Origin: Pomphorhynchus laevis
Taxonomy: Eukaryota > Acanthocephala > Palaeacanthocephala > Echinorhynchida > Pomphorhynchidae
Direction: 5' to 3'
NCBI GenBank assembly: GCA_012934845.2
Contig: WNNJ02003840.1
Coordinates: 47,366 to 111,365 of the forward strand
DNA: 64,000 bases
Shown in pieces: positions 1 through 10,200 of the stretch (positions within the stretch are counted from its first letter, which is position 1; each line of letters begins with the position of its first letter). A program made the position numbers and the translations under genes. Under the pieces are notes generated by a model. The model ran no database searches. It was not told the DNA's origin and saw nothing but the letters and a program-made list of their open reading frames with translations.

Positions 1-2046
1 GTAAGGTTTGATAAACGGAGATAGATCGCCAAGCAGAAGAGAGAAAAGCATAGGACCTAGGACTGAACCTTGTGGGACCCCGCGAAAAATAGGGATGGGA
101 GGGAAGGATGATGAATTAGAACAGACGCAAAAGGAACGGTCGAATAGATATGAGGCGAACCATGCTACGGAGGAGGAAGAAAAGCCGTAATCATAACGAA
201 GGCGAGAAAGGAGGACGGAGTGGTCCACAATGTCGAATGCGGAGGAGAGGTCGAGGGAGATGAGAACACTATATAGAGCCTTGTCTCGAGAAATGAGTAA
301 GTCGTTGTACACTTTTATGCATGCGATTTCTGTCGAGTGATTAGAGCGGAAAGCGGATTGGAAAGTAGGGTACAGATTGGATGAGGAGAGATAAGCGTTG
401 ATTTGTATTAAGATGAGGCGTTCTAAGAGCTTAGAAAGAGTAGGGAGTAGTGAAATGGGGCGATAGCTAGAAGGAAGAGAGGGGTCGAGCGATTGTTTCT
501 TAAGGAGTGGACGAACGATTACGGATTTCCAGTGTGAAGGGAAGATACGAATGCGGATGGACGAGTTAAACAAGGTTGTGAGAAATGGGGATAACGATGA
601 GCATATATATTTTAATATGTGAGTAGGCAGGGAATCGTCAGGTGAGGTTTTGTTGGGCAAGGACATGAGGACAGATGATACTTCTGTAGGTGAGACAGGG
701 AGAAGATGAAAGAGTTCCGGGATGATGAGATTAGACTGGGCAGAGTGGGATAGGATGAAGACCAGGGTGTAAGAGAGCAACGTCAATACTTTAGTCTGGA
801 GAAATGACAAATAATCATTAATATTGATGTTGCAACACGAAGAGGAGCGAGCAAGGATTGAGTTGAAAGTATGCCAGAGAGTCTTAGAGTTGAATGAAGT
901 GAGGATTTTATGCTGTCAGAAGGAGTTGCATTTGGTACGTAGTAGGTTTTGATGATACCGGGGATGAGCAATATAGGAATCACGGAAAGACGGAGTTATC
1001 GAGCGGACATCACGTCTGAGTGAGCGGTGATAGACTCGAAAAGCATGGCGGAGTCGACGCTTTGATAGTAGGCATTGGATGTCAAACCATGGGGCACGGT
1101 GCAAGCGAAGGTGTGGGTGAGACTTGAAGGGCAAGAGAAGATCGAGAGTGTATGTGAGTTCAGAGTCGTAAAGAAAGGCGAGATCGTGAGGAGATGATTT
1201 TGTTATTGTGGGTAATGATAGAGATGATTTGAGTAAGGCAGAGCGGAGAAGGGAGAGGTCAAGTTTTCTCCCAGGGCGACGTAGAATTGTAGGTGTGAGA
1301 GGAGGGGTGTGGTTGTGAGTGAGATCAAGGGTGATAAGAAAGTGATCGGATATACCAGGATCAGAGATGGACAGTGAGGTGTAGGCAGCAAAATGATCGG
1401 GGACAGCGATGATGTCGAGTGCCCCACCAAGTATATGTGTGGGGGCAGTACAGATTAGTTTGTAATTGTAGTTGGATAGAATGTTGATGAACCGGATGTA
1501 ATCCGTGGAAGAGGAACGGTCTATGCAGATATTGAAGTCGCCTAGAACGAGTGAAGGGATTGAGGACAAAGCACAATGAGAAAGAAGGTCACCGAGTTCG
1601 GTAAAAAATAAGGCAGTAGGAGCTGATGAACCAGGACGGTATACAATGACGAGATCTATAGTGATCGGGTTAGAATAACGACAAGTGAGCAATTCAAAAG
1701 AGCAAGGACTGAAAGGGGGATTGATTTTGCGAAGAGACGCGGGGTGACGCGAGAATGCGACGATGCCGCCATGATTAGAGAATTAAGAAGGGCATGAGCT
1801 GAGGGGGCGGGCGGATTCGACTATGGAGCAACCGGTAGAGAGCAGACGGTGAATGGAAAGGTCGTCGGAATCTGAGTGCCAGGATTCGGTGAGGCAGATG
1901 AGATCGATGGATTGATTGGTGAATAGGTTGAGGATAAGATCGGATTTATTGAGAATAGATCTAGTGTTAAGGAGACCGAGGCGGAAACCGTGTGTTGCGG
2001 CGAAAGAGTCTAGAGGAGAAGACACATAGGAGAGATGGAGCGCCAT
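1..2046 (-). pseudogene. LINE-L ORF2 (APE endonuclease + reverse transcriptase), two stop codons, open at window edge
   Basis: The frame starts at the ATG at 2046 (MALHLSYVSSP). The endonuclease has LNTRS, TESW, VYRPGSS, LGDFN and SDH in order, matching the catalytic Asn/Glu/Asp/His blocks. The RT follows: WKSVIVRPLLKK, SYRPISLLPTLSKLLERLI, SLDLSSAFDIVDH (motif A) and GVPQGSVLGPMLF (motif B). The same frame runs through to position 1 with only two nonsense codons. One is a TAA at 1783-1785, where copy 2 has Lys. The other is a TGA at 914-916, between endonuclease and RT. The product would nick target DNA and copy LINE RNA by target-primed reverse transcription. The YADD box would lie left of the window. 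This is the youngest-looking LINE-L copy. Confidence 0.85.
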
Positions 2047-3145
2047 CGAATTTTTGGACGGGTGTGGACAACTTGAAAATTTTTGTCTGTTTCGGATTGA
2101 GAGTGAGGTTTCGCCGTTTTCCTCGCGACGGCGTTTTTCGATGCGGGTTGAAGAGATATGATCGATTTCAGAAAGGGCGCGATCGGGAAAAATTCGAGTG
2201 GTTGAAGATGACATGAGTTTGAATCGTTGAGAGAGGACAGAATACGCGTGAGAGCGATGCTTGAAAATAATTTTTAGGAGAGGAGGCTGGGAAGGATTAG
2301 ATTGAGAAGATTTGTTTAGACGGATAAATGCGACAGGAGAAATGTCCTTGAAAAAGGAAGGTTTATCCGCAGGGACAATAGACGAGAGGATGGATCTGAA
2401 GGCGGAAACATCGTAGTCTAGACGTGCTTGTGGAGATAAGGAGTTAGAAGGCGTGATATTAGTGACAATGACGCAACGATCGCGAGAAGCAAAGCGCTTC
2501 CGTAAAGAGGACGACTGACGTGAGTAGGTGAGATCACGATAGAAGAGCTGGCAGTTGATGATTTGGAGGATTTGGTTTGACGACGGGAGACATAGAGGAT
2601 AATGATAATAAAGAGGGTGGCAAGCGATGTGAGGAAAGGTTATGAGTGAAAGGATAGTGGAGGTTGGTGTAGGTAATATCGATTGATGGATGCAAGGTAT
2701 TGAGAGACGAGACAGGAAGGACGGGAAGTTGGGTGTCGGGGAGTGGATATACATTAATTGTAAAAATTTGCGGCTCCGTCACTGTCTCGGTAGATTTATC
2801 ATAAACTTGACAAAATCCATCTTGCTGCGATACAATTTGCAACTCCTTCACTGTCTCAGTAGATTTGTCAGAAATTTGAGAAATTCGATCATGCTGCGAT
2901 GCCATTTCCAATTGCTCTAATCGTTTTATTAACAAGTTGATTTGTTTCGCCGCACAGAATCCGCAGTAGAACGGTGGCCCGCCACAAGTTTCCTGACCCA
3001 AAGCACAATTATGCGTTACTGATGTCCAGATTTGACAGCCGCTAGCGGAGCATTCAACTTGTATGTTCTCGAGTTTGCCAGTTTTATCGGTATCAACAGA
3101 GATTGCTCGTTTGGCTTTTGGTAGATTTTTCTTCTTGGCTCCCAT
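2047..3145 (-). pseudogene. LINE-L ORF1 (PHD-like zinc finger + RRM-like RNA-binding domain), frameshifted
   Basis: The ATG at 3145 opens MGAKKKNLPKAKR, a basic start. A Cys-rich finger follows (CSASGCQIW, then FYCGFCAAK), resembling PHD-type fingers of L2/CR1 ORF1 proteins. That frame ends at 2534. The RRM-like part (RCVIVTNITPSN, VAFIRLNKS) lies in another frame at about 2530-2200, so there is a frameshift near 2534-2750. The normal end of ORF1, seen in copy 3, is NFQVVHTRPKIRW. In this copy a 2-nt deletion near 2083 throws ORF1 into the ORF2 frame and makes a 323-residue fusion frame (2754-1783). The likely role is RNA binding in the LINE RNP. Confidence 0.75.
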
Positions 3146-3300
3146 TAACTGTAGGTTGCAATAGTTTACGATTTTTAAATAATTGTAAGTAGTTAATTGT
3201 AAGTAGTTCGCGTTAGTTGTAAGTAGCGAGCGGATGCCGTCGATGGTTGTCGATGGTTGTCGATAATTGTCAATATAATCGTTGATATTTGTGATGAGCC

Positions 3301-4290
3301 GGTAGTAGGCTCATCACAAATAGAGCGGTTTCTTTAAAATAATACAAATTTCATAGAAAAAGTAAATAGTCTCGATCCTTAAATATTCTCTTCGCCAGTT
3401 TATACCCAGTTGAATTGAAGGTATTTATGTTCCTCTAAACAGCCTCTCGTGTGTAGAATTTCAATTTAGAAATATCACGACGTACAGTCGTACCCGCATT
3501 CTTGACCAGTCATTTGTATATTTCGTCTGTCACGAATCGTGCAAGTTTTTATTACAAGCATTTGACTGTTAAATTAAACATTAAGCATTTGAGTGTCATC
3601 GAATGTGAACTTAGCATTCGCCTGACAACTAAAAATACCTGACGCTTGGGAACTAATCCGGTGGACTAATGTTTTAATATTTGACAATGTTTTTATACAT
3701 ATTTTGTTTGCCCAAGCCGAGAGGTGGGGATGCTTAGATAAATACTCTTCATTATTACGTTTGCCTACAAAATCATCACTTTTGAATTAATAAATATCGT
3801 GACTTAAATACTGACTCTGATAACCTTTGTATAAAATACACTCAACCACTGCACTATTCCGTTTTTGTCAGTTCACGTTAACAATGTTTCGATTGGTACC
3901 CGTTAGTTACCCCTATACAATTCATATATCCTCTGTTAATTCTTATTTTAATTATAAAACATGTTACCATTATCAGTATATTTTTATTATTGTACAACTG
4001 CCGATGGGCAGTGGCTCGTCTAAATGGATATATGACGTTAGAAAGGAAAAAACAAGAATGTGAACCTAATCAAGTTAGAATTGCTACATGAGCGAAAGAC
4101 TATTCAAAGTGCGTCTGAATTTTCGGATGTTGTGCCATTTCCAATATACAGTCTATTGTTTTCTAAGATCAACAATTTCCTCATTTTTGGATTTCTCCTC
4201 TAAATCCTTTATTATTCCTCTCCAGCGCCTTGTGAATACAGCCATGCGTATGCATTTTCGCCTTCGCCGTTTTGATCACATTTTCTCTTT
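3301..4290 (+). repeat. 990-bp dispersed repeat, near-identical to 23848-24829; ends in LINE C-terminal coding
   Basis: The sequence from ATCACAAATAGAGCGG to CACATTTTCTCTTT is almost identical to the second copy at 23.85-24.83 kb. Only scattered substitutions and a 3-4 nt indel separate them. Its right end encodes the LINE ORF2 tail peptide LQRLVNTAMRMHFRLRRFDH, so the unit is probably a 5'-truncated or rearranged LINE 3' part. I see no gene in the first 780 bp. Here the LINE tail is interrupted at 4290 by PLE-B; in the other copy it continues. Confidence 0.85.
4159..4268 (+). repeat. 110-bp direct repeat, left copy flanking PLE-B insertion
   Basis: Matches 5954-6063 at a constant offset of 1795 bp, with one visible mismatch (GCGCCT versus GCGCTT). 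The two copies bracket the PLE-B element, and the left one continues as LINE tail to 4290. This fits an unusually long target-site duplication. It could also come from recombination between LINE copies. Confidence 0.8.
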
Positions 4291-4299
4291 ATTGGAATA

Positions 4300-5408
4300 T
4301 AATATTTGGAATATATTATATTGGAATCCAAAATTACATAAAAATTCAATAAAACCTAGGTTCATATGTAGTGCGTTTAAATGTACATTAAAACCACTTT
4401 CTGTCTATATGAATAAAATACTTAAAGTAATTAAAGCACACTTTAAAAAATATTGCAAGGTAATCGAAATTAATACTGGTATAAAACACTATTTCAGTAT
4501 TAATTCTACAAAAGAATTTTTAGAACAGACAAAAGGAATAAATTTTCAAAATATAAATACATACGATTTTAGTACTCTTTATACAAATCTAGGTTTAGTA
4601 GATATTAAAGAAGCGTTAGTAAAATTAATTAATCTTATATTCGGAAAAGATATACATATATATGTTATAATAATTATAACGCCTATCTAACAAAAATTAA
4701 ACCATCAAATAAATATAAATATATGGATAAAACTGAATTAAGAGAATCCTTAAATATTTTGATAAATCAAAATTATTTAAAAGTAGGGACATCTATATTT
4801 AGACAAGTAAAAGGTGTTCCAATGGGTGGTAATAGTAGCCCAATTATAGCTGACTTGTTTTTAAGCTTTATAGAATATGAATTTGTTCATAACTGTGTAA
4901 AAACTAAATCTAAACAATATAAATATATGAAATATATGTTTCGATACATTGATGATATATGTGTATTTAATTCTAATAATTTTTATTCAATTAGTGAACA
5001 CATTTATCCAGAAAGCCTTATTCTTAACAAAACCAATATTTATGATAAAGAAGGTGTATATCTAGATATGAACATTAAATTAACATTAACTAAAACTACT
5101 ATTAATTTATATCGTAAAGATGGTATATTTAAATTTACAAGAAACATATTTTTGCATGAGCATTCATGCATACCATATAATATAAAATATAATACATTAA
5201 ATAATAAAATTTTAAGAATTGCAACAATATGTAATGATATTGGCTTTCTTCAAAATCATTTAAATAATTTAATAGATACATATTTTAAACTAGGTTACTA
5301 TAAAATAACATCAAACAGAAAATAGTAAAATATATAAATCAACACAATAATATAAAGAATAAATTTAAACTCTTAAGTTGCAAATTTTTATGGATGGATA
5401 ATAAATAA
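4300..5408 (+). pseudogene. PLE-B reverse transcriptase, 5'-truncated and frameshifted, no GIY-YIG domain
   Basis: RT motifs appear in order: NPKLHKNSIKPRFI, YDFSTLYTNL (motif A), QVKGVPMGGNSSPIIADLFL (motif B), YRYIDDI-type (here FRYIDDICVF, motif C) and GVYLDMNI. The pattern DFSTLYT...GVPMG...YIDD matches Penelope-like RTs of invertebrates as I know them. The frame breaks near 4680 (AT-rich insertion, stop at 4690), resumes near 4700-5325, and shifts again to finish at FLWMDNK, stop about 5404-5408. Copies at 9.63 kb and 28.08 kb stop at the same place, so the family lacks a C-terminal GIY-YIG nuclease as far as can be seen. The N-terminus upstream of RT is missing. Confidence 0.8.
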
Positions 5409-5469
5409 TATAATTTGTATTAGAATAAGATACTGGATAGTTATTTCAGAGGAAATACATCATTATCAT

Positions 5470-5545
5470 GTATTTGGCCCCGCTGCTATGTTGGGTAGAG
5501 GAGTTAGGGGCCGAAACCTGATAGCATAGCAGTTCCTCCTGATGA
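5470..5545 (+). other. GC-rich self-complementary block in PLE-B 3' UTR (structured-RNA candidate)
   Basis: In a very AT-rich setting this block carries three complementary pairs in the order A-B-C-A'-B'-C'. A is GGCCCC and A' GGGGCC; B is CTGCTATG and B' CATAGCAG; C is GAGGA and C' TCCTC. The pairs interlock, so the RNA could form a pseudoknot or alternative folds. Further copies lie near 9483-9575, 14015-14110, 14228-14345, 28900-29010, 32385-32475, 32930-33040, 50120-50230, 50395-50500 and 53280-53400. The A and B pairs alone have the P1/P2 order of HDV-like ribozymes, but P3, P4 and the catalytic C are not convincing. Confidence 0.55.
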
Positions 5546-5953
5546 CCTCTAATTATTATTCTGATACAACGTCTGTTATTTATTAGTCAATTCATAAAAA
5601 TGACGTTTATTTTAATTTCAATTTTTTATTTTAACTTGATTTAAATTATAGAAAATCTAAAAACAATTATTAATTTTATTATTTAATTATTAAATTTTGA
5701 TTTAGCATTATTATGTTTTTTTATTTTTATCAGATATCAGTAACTATTTTCGAGCTTACATAGAGGCCGAGTATAATACGCACTAATGACTTACTTTCAA
5801 TTATAATTATATAATATATTACGTATGTCTAATTATAATCTTAGAACAATTATTTATTTTATTATTTAATAATTAAATTTTGATTTAAGACTTTTATAAT
5901 GTTTTGTTTATTTTATAATTATATTAAATACGTAGACTCAGTTAGCTGATTTA

Positions 5954-6063
5954 TTTTCTAAGATCAACAATTTCCTCATTTTTGGATTTCTCCTCTAAAT
6001 CCTTTATTATTCCTCTCCAGCGCTTTGTGAATACAGCCATGCGTATGCATTTTCGCCTTCGCC
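5954..6063 (+). repeat. 110-bp direct repeat, right copy flanking PLE-B insertion
   Basis: Partner of 4159-4268. It begins exactly where the PLE-B 3' terminal motif ends. After 6063 the sequence departs into TTTGAG repeats and AT-rich DNA. No gene is seen between 6064 and 6290. Confidence 0.8.
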
Positions 6064-6239
6064 TTTGAGTTTGAGTTTGAGATTTAAAGTAAATACAATC
6101 AATCCTAATTAATTTAAACTATCTTGATAAAACAACTACTTACAATCTAAAATACATACAATAATATATATAATCAAAGCACTGAGCAACAAGAAACCGA
6201 TACGGAACGGACTGATTTACGACCGACGTTCACGAATCA

Positions 6240-7570
6240 AACGACTATATACTAATGGGTTGGAAAAAATAAAAGTCTCAAGTTTCCAACCATGTCGCGT
6301 CCAACACTGATGTTAGAGATGTTGTTAATGGATCTAAACAACAAGTCCTTTGCTCAAACAATGACTGTCACACGTGGGTAAGTACTTGGACTTCAGAATC
6401 CAAGGCATCTCGCCTTGCAGACAACGAATTTTACTGTGGTTACTGTTCTGCTAAGATGATAAATTCGATGAAGAGTGAAATAGAGAGTATCAAGACAGAT
6501 ATAGTCTCCAACAAACTAATCCGAAAACTTTCCAATAAGCACATATCAACATACAACACGTCAGCTCAAACTGCCCCCGTCGTTTCTAATGTCCTTTCTC
6601 CACCCACCGACCCTGCCTCCATATACACTTCCCATTCCATGTCATCTTAAGTCCCCGACACCACCGTCCCGTGGTGGTGTCGGGGAGTCGTCCCGTCCTT
6701 CCCGTTTCGTTTCTCAAAAACTTGCATCCATCAATCAAAATCACCTACACCAACCTCCACGATCCTTCCACTCCTAACCTTTCCTCACATCGCTTGCCAC
6801 CCTCTTTATTATCATTATCCTCTATGTCTCCCGTCGTCAAACCAAATGCCTCCAAATCATCAACTGCCAGCTCTTCTATCGTGATATCACCTACTCACGT
6901 CAGTCGTCCTTCTTTACGGAAGCGCTTTGCTTCTCGCGATCGTTGCGTCATCGTCACTAATATCATTCCTTCCAACTCCTTATCTTCACAAGCACGTCTC
7001 GACCACGATGTTTTCGCCTTCAGATCCATCATGTCGTCTATTGTTCCTGCGGATAAACCATCCTTTTTCAATGACATTTCTCCTGTCGCATTCATCCGTC
7101 TAAACAAATCTTCTCAATTTAATCCTTCCCAGCCCAATCTCCTAAAAATTGTTTACAAGCATTCTCTCATGCGTCTTCTGTCCTCTCTCAACGATTTAAA
7201 CTCATGTCCTCATCAACCACTCGAATTTTCCCCGATCGCGCCCCTTCTGAAATCGCTCAAATCTCTTCAGCCCGCATCGAAAAACGCCGTCGCGAGGAAA
7301 ACGGCGAAACATCACTCTCCATCCGAAACATAGACGGAAATTTTCAAGTTGTCCACACCCGTCCAAAAATTCGATGGCGCTCCATCTATCCTATGTGTCT
7401 TCTCCACTAGACTCTTTCGCCTAGACTTTTTCGTTTTTTAATAAACCTGTACTTTATATCACAGCTACTTAGATTTAGCTTAATTATACAATTTGAACTC
7501 CAAGCCTGGTGAACTTGTAAGTGGATGTATATATACAACAGCCACTTCAATAAACCTGTACTAATAATCA
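6240..7570 (+). mobile_element. LINE-L copy 3, internally deleted (ORF1 joined to 3' tail)
   Basis: This plus-strand copy has ORF1 almost throughout and the first few codons of ORF2. It is then cut at about 7430 and continues with a 3' tail (AATAAACCTGTACT, then a segment at 7505-7565) that also follows the LINE tail at 25265-25325. Nearly all of the endonuclease and RT is absent, so this is a deletion derivative. Confidence 0.75.
6295..7410 (+). pseudogene. LINE-L ORF1 (zinc finger + RRM-like), frameshifted
   Basis: The Cys-rich finger is read as VLCSNNDCHTW then EFYCGYCSAK (6345-6455). A Pro/Ser-rich linker follows, then an RRM-like domain with RCVIVTNIIPSN and VAFIRLNKSS (6900-7115). Frameshifts occur near 6300, 6650 and 7165. 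The last stretch (7204-7410) ends NFQVVHTRPKIRW and then a stop. The ORF2 start ATG at 7374 lies inside the ORF1 end, so the two ORFs overlap by 37 nt in different frames. That suggests ORF2 is expressed by reinitiation or frameshifting. Confidence 0.75.
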
Positions 7571-8550
7571 ACTATCACGATCTACATTATGTTACTTGTA
7601 AGAATCTCATTTAGTTTCCAGAAACAATTGCCCTAATAAATTATATTTGAGTCCTTTGTAGATTCGAATATAACTTAATTTACAATTCTTGAACTTGGCT
7701 GCACTTATTAGACTGCACTTATTAGACTACTGAACTATATATTACAGCTGTTTAGATTTAGCTAAACAATACAATTTGAACTCCAAACCTACTTATCACA
7801 TTAATAATTAGAATCATACACTGCCTACGGCGATTCTTATACTAAGTTGTAATTACTACTTAAATTTACTTGAATTAACTTCTTTTATGTCAGCACACAT
7901 AAATTTATTTGTTTCTCAGGTTTATTTGTCTCTTATTCTACCAACATTTATGCTTGCAATTTGTGATTTAAATTATTAAATTTATTTAATGAATTTTTCA
8001 TTTTTCAGGTTTAATAAATAATTGCTTCTCATTTGGTCCGGTGATCATCAAGTTATTTTCATTGATGCTATAATAATCGATTTTATTTGAGTGATGCAAT
8101 CAAATTTTCGTCGGAAGTCCAATCGACTGCAATTTGTAATTTCAATCAAACAATCCAACGAAAAGGCCGAAAGTTCGACAATAACCGATAGAATCTTCAG
8201 TTAGGTAAGTGGAGTTTTTAATTTTGACATTGAAAAAACTATGGAGGAGCTTCTTCTAATTCCCAAAATTTAAAATTTTATCAAAAACCTTATTCACTAG
8301 TCAGTACTTCAACATATTCTAAAGAAATTTCATATCGTACTATTTAGCTAATAGGATATTCAGCTAAATTCTGCGAAAACGGTAGGAACAACCTACCGCA
8401 TCTCTATTCAAATCTTCGACATAGCGAACGAATACATTAATTATTTCTTGGCAAGCACAAAGACATAACAGCTTATAGTCATAAGCTTATTCAGTCTACA
8501 GTGAAGATAACAGACATACTTTGTCATCTCGAAGATGATAATTTAAAAGA
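7571..8550. other. AT-rich intergenic stretch, no gene seen
   Basis: I find no credible coding frame, RNA gene or clear element. Short repeated phrases (CAATTTGAACTCCAA at about 7486 and 7768) suggest a local duplication of the LINE tail. Confidence 0.5.
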
Positions 8551-8555
8551 GCTGA

Positions 8556-10022
8556 GAAAAAATCAAAAATGTCTACGTATTTAATATAATTATAAAATTA
8601 AAAATAAATAAATAAAAATAAATAAAAGAATAAAAATAATAACGCTAAATTAAAAAATCAAAATTTAGTAATTAGATAATAAATAATAAAAAATAATAAT
8701 TAAGAAAATTAACTTTAAAAAAATTATTAGCAAAAAAATAATTATAAATCTTCTATCAATAATCTTCTATTTATAATCTAAAAATTATTTATAATCTAAC
8801 AATTATTTATTATTAATAAATAAATAATTGTTAGAAGATTTTTTGATAAATAAAAAATTAAAAAATTAAATAATAAACAATTGCTAAATAAGGTTTTATA
8901 TATCTATAAATAATTTTATAATTTCATTTCATAAAATTATATTTTATGAAAATATTTGATCATCAATGATCAAGGCTACTCAAAGATTTTAACTTATTTG
9001 ATAAAATATTAGCAAAAAAATAATTATAAATCTTCTATCAATTATAAATAATTAATTATTATAATGTTAGATTATTTATAATCTAACAATTATTTATAAT
9101 TGTCCTGGATATGCTTATTTATAAGCATCTCCAGGACATGTTACGAGCAAATAGCGGCGGTTCGCTAGCAGAAAACCTGACGCACCTTGTCAACCACCTT
9201 CTGGCGGGACTAGCACCCTCTGAAGTGGCGCCTTACATAGCCGGCGCGAACTTGATCGCACTTCCCAAAATGGACGGGGTATCAGACCAATTGCTAATAA
9301 GATTGCCAAATCTTCTATCAATTATAAATAATTGTTAGATTAAATAAAATAATTATAATAATATAATTATAATAATTATAATAATATTTTCTGTTTGATG
9401 TTATTTTTATAGTAACCGTCATTTTAAAATAAACGTCATTTTTATGAATTAACCAATAAATAACAGACGTTGTATCAGAATAAGAATTAGAGGTCATCAG
9501 GAGGAACTGCTATGCTATCAGGTTTCGGCCCCTAACTCCTCTACCCAACATAGCAGCGGGGCCAAATACATGCTAATGATGTATTTCCTCTGAAATAACT
9601 ATCTAGTATCTTATTCTAACGCAAAGTATATTATTTATTATCCATCCATAAAAATTTGCCACTTAAGAGTTTAAATTTATTCTTTATATTATTGTGTTGA
9701 TTTATATATTTTACTATTTTCTGCTTGATGTTATTTTTATAGTAACCTAGTTTAAAATATGTATCTATTAAATTATTTAAATGATTTTGAAGAAAGCCAA
9801 TATCATTACATATTGTTGCAATTCTTAAAATTTCATTATTTAATGTATTATATTTTATATTATATGGTATGCATGAATGCTCATGCAAAAATATGTTTCT
9901 TGTAAATTTAAATATGTCATCTTTACGATATAAATTAATAGTAGTTTTAGTTAATGTTAATTTAATGTTCATATCTAGATATACACCTTCTTTATCATTA
10001 ATATTGGTTTTGTTAAGAATAA
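8556..10022 (-). mobile_element. PLE-B copy 2, 5'-truncated, inserted in PLE-A2
   Basis: On the minus strand it runs from RT codons SLILNKTNIN (about 10021) to the conserved stop at 9631, then the GC-rich block (9575-9483), then an AT-rich 3' part to a degraded terminal motif near 8575. The AT-rich part is swollen by repeats and holds a foreign RT-G splinter at 9111-9300. 5' truncation with retention of the 3' end fits target-primed reverse transcription. Confidence 0.7.
9111..9300 (+). pseudogene. GC-rich fragment of RT family 'RT-G' (N-terminal RT segment)
   Basis: The frame reads HLQDMLRANSGGSLAENL, HLLAGLAPSEVAPYIAGANL and IALPKMDGV. It resembles the segment before the RT fingers in an RT family I recall from invertebrate gene models (pattern ...PxxFAGASLIALxKKDGGVRPIA). 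The fragment is clearly GC-richer than its surroundings and ends abruptly on both sides. The larger element at 34.5-36.1 kb belongs to what looks like the same family but covers the part C-terminal to this one, so the two do not overlap. Confidence 0.55.
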
Positions 10023-10200
10023 GGCTTTTTGTTCTTATATTTAATTGGGTCGATGTCTCACCAACGTACTGTTTAGCGCATTTAACGCAAGTTGCGACGT
10101 ACACACAATTTCTAGTTGCGCATGTGGAATCAGCGCGTATTCCATAACTCAACGTTGTAACTACACTATATAAATGATCGACTACTGGTACAATCGCCAA
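9631..10200 (-). pseudogene. Chimeric frame: PLE-A2 GIY-YIG start fused in frame to PLE-B RT tail
   Basis: The first 55-60 residues carry CVYVATCVKCAKQYVGETST, the GIY-YIG start of a canonical Penelope. At LNIRT/KSLILNK (about 10022) the sequence switches to PLE-B RT (GVYLDMNIKLTLTKT through FLWMDNK). The junction is in frame, giving a 189-residue open frame. It most likely arose when a truncated PLE-B inserted into PLE-A2. A working protein is unlikely because the GIY-YIG domain lacks its C-terminal half and the PLE-B part lacks its catalytic YIDD. Confidence 0.75.

Larger units (their letters stand above)
1..3300 (-). mobile_element. LINE-L copy 1, L2/CR1-group non-LTR retrotransposon, near-intact, cut by window edge
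   Basis: Read on the minus strand this holds, in order, a 5' UTR (3300-3146), ORF1 with a PHD-like Cys/His finger and an RRM-like domain, then an APE endonuclease and RT that continue past position 1. The RT block GVPQGSVLGP and the endonuclease SDH motif are typical of the L2/CR1 group of LINEs. Copies 2 (16.98-21.18 kb), 3 (6.2-7.6 kb) and 4 (29.4-30.8 kb) are related but more damaged. The 5' UTR has short repeats (GTAAGTAGTT and TCGATGGTTG types). Family naming beyond the L2/CR1 group is my inference. Confidence 0.85.
4291..5953 (+). mobile_element. PLE-B copy 1, Penelope-like retroelement inserted in LINE tail
   Basis: Its boundaries are set by comparison with the uninterrupted LINE tail at 24.83 kb on the left and by the 110-bp direct repeat on the right. 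It contains a 5'-truncated RT coding region (to about 5408), a 3' UTR with a GC-rich self-complementary block (5470-5545), an AT-rich stretch, and the terminal motif ACGTAGACTCAGTTAGCTG at about 5931-5949. That 3' terminus recurs at many places in the window and serves as the family's diagnostic end. Confidence 0.8.

Noticed and set aside
8-190. Small plus-strand open frame at the left edge
   Set aside because: It is the antisense of the LINE-L RT motif B region.
1992-2216. Plus-strand open frame of 74 codons
   Set aside because: Antisense to LINE-L ORF1/endonuclease coding; no own motif.
5470-5545. Canonical hammerhead ribozyme in the PLE-B 3' UTR
   Set aside because: CTGATGA and GAAA are present, but no stem III/stem I arrangement fits between them.
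5470-5545. Confident HDV-like ribozyme
   Set aside because: P1/P2 order fits, but P3, P4 and the catalytic cytosine context are not evident.
8330-8550. Rest of PLE-A2 GIY-YIG after the PLE-B insertion
   Set aside because: I searched the minus strand and found no convincing continuation.
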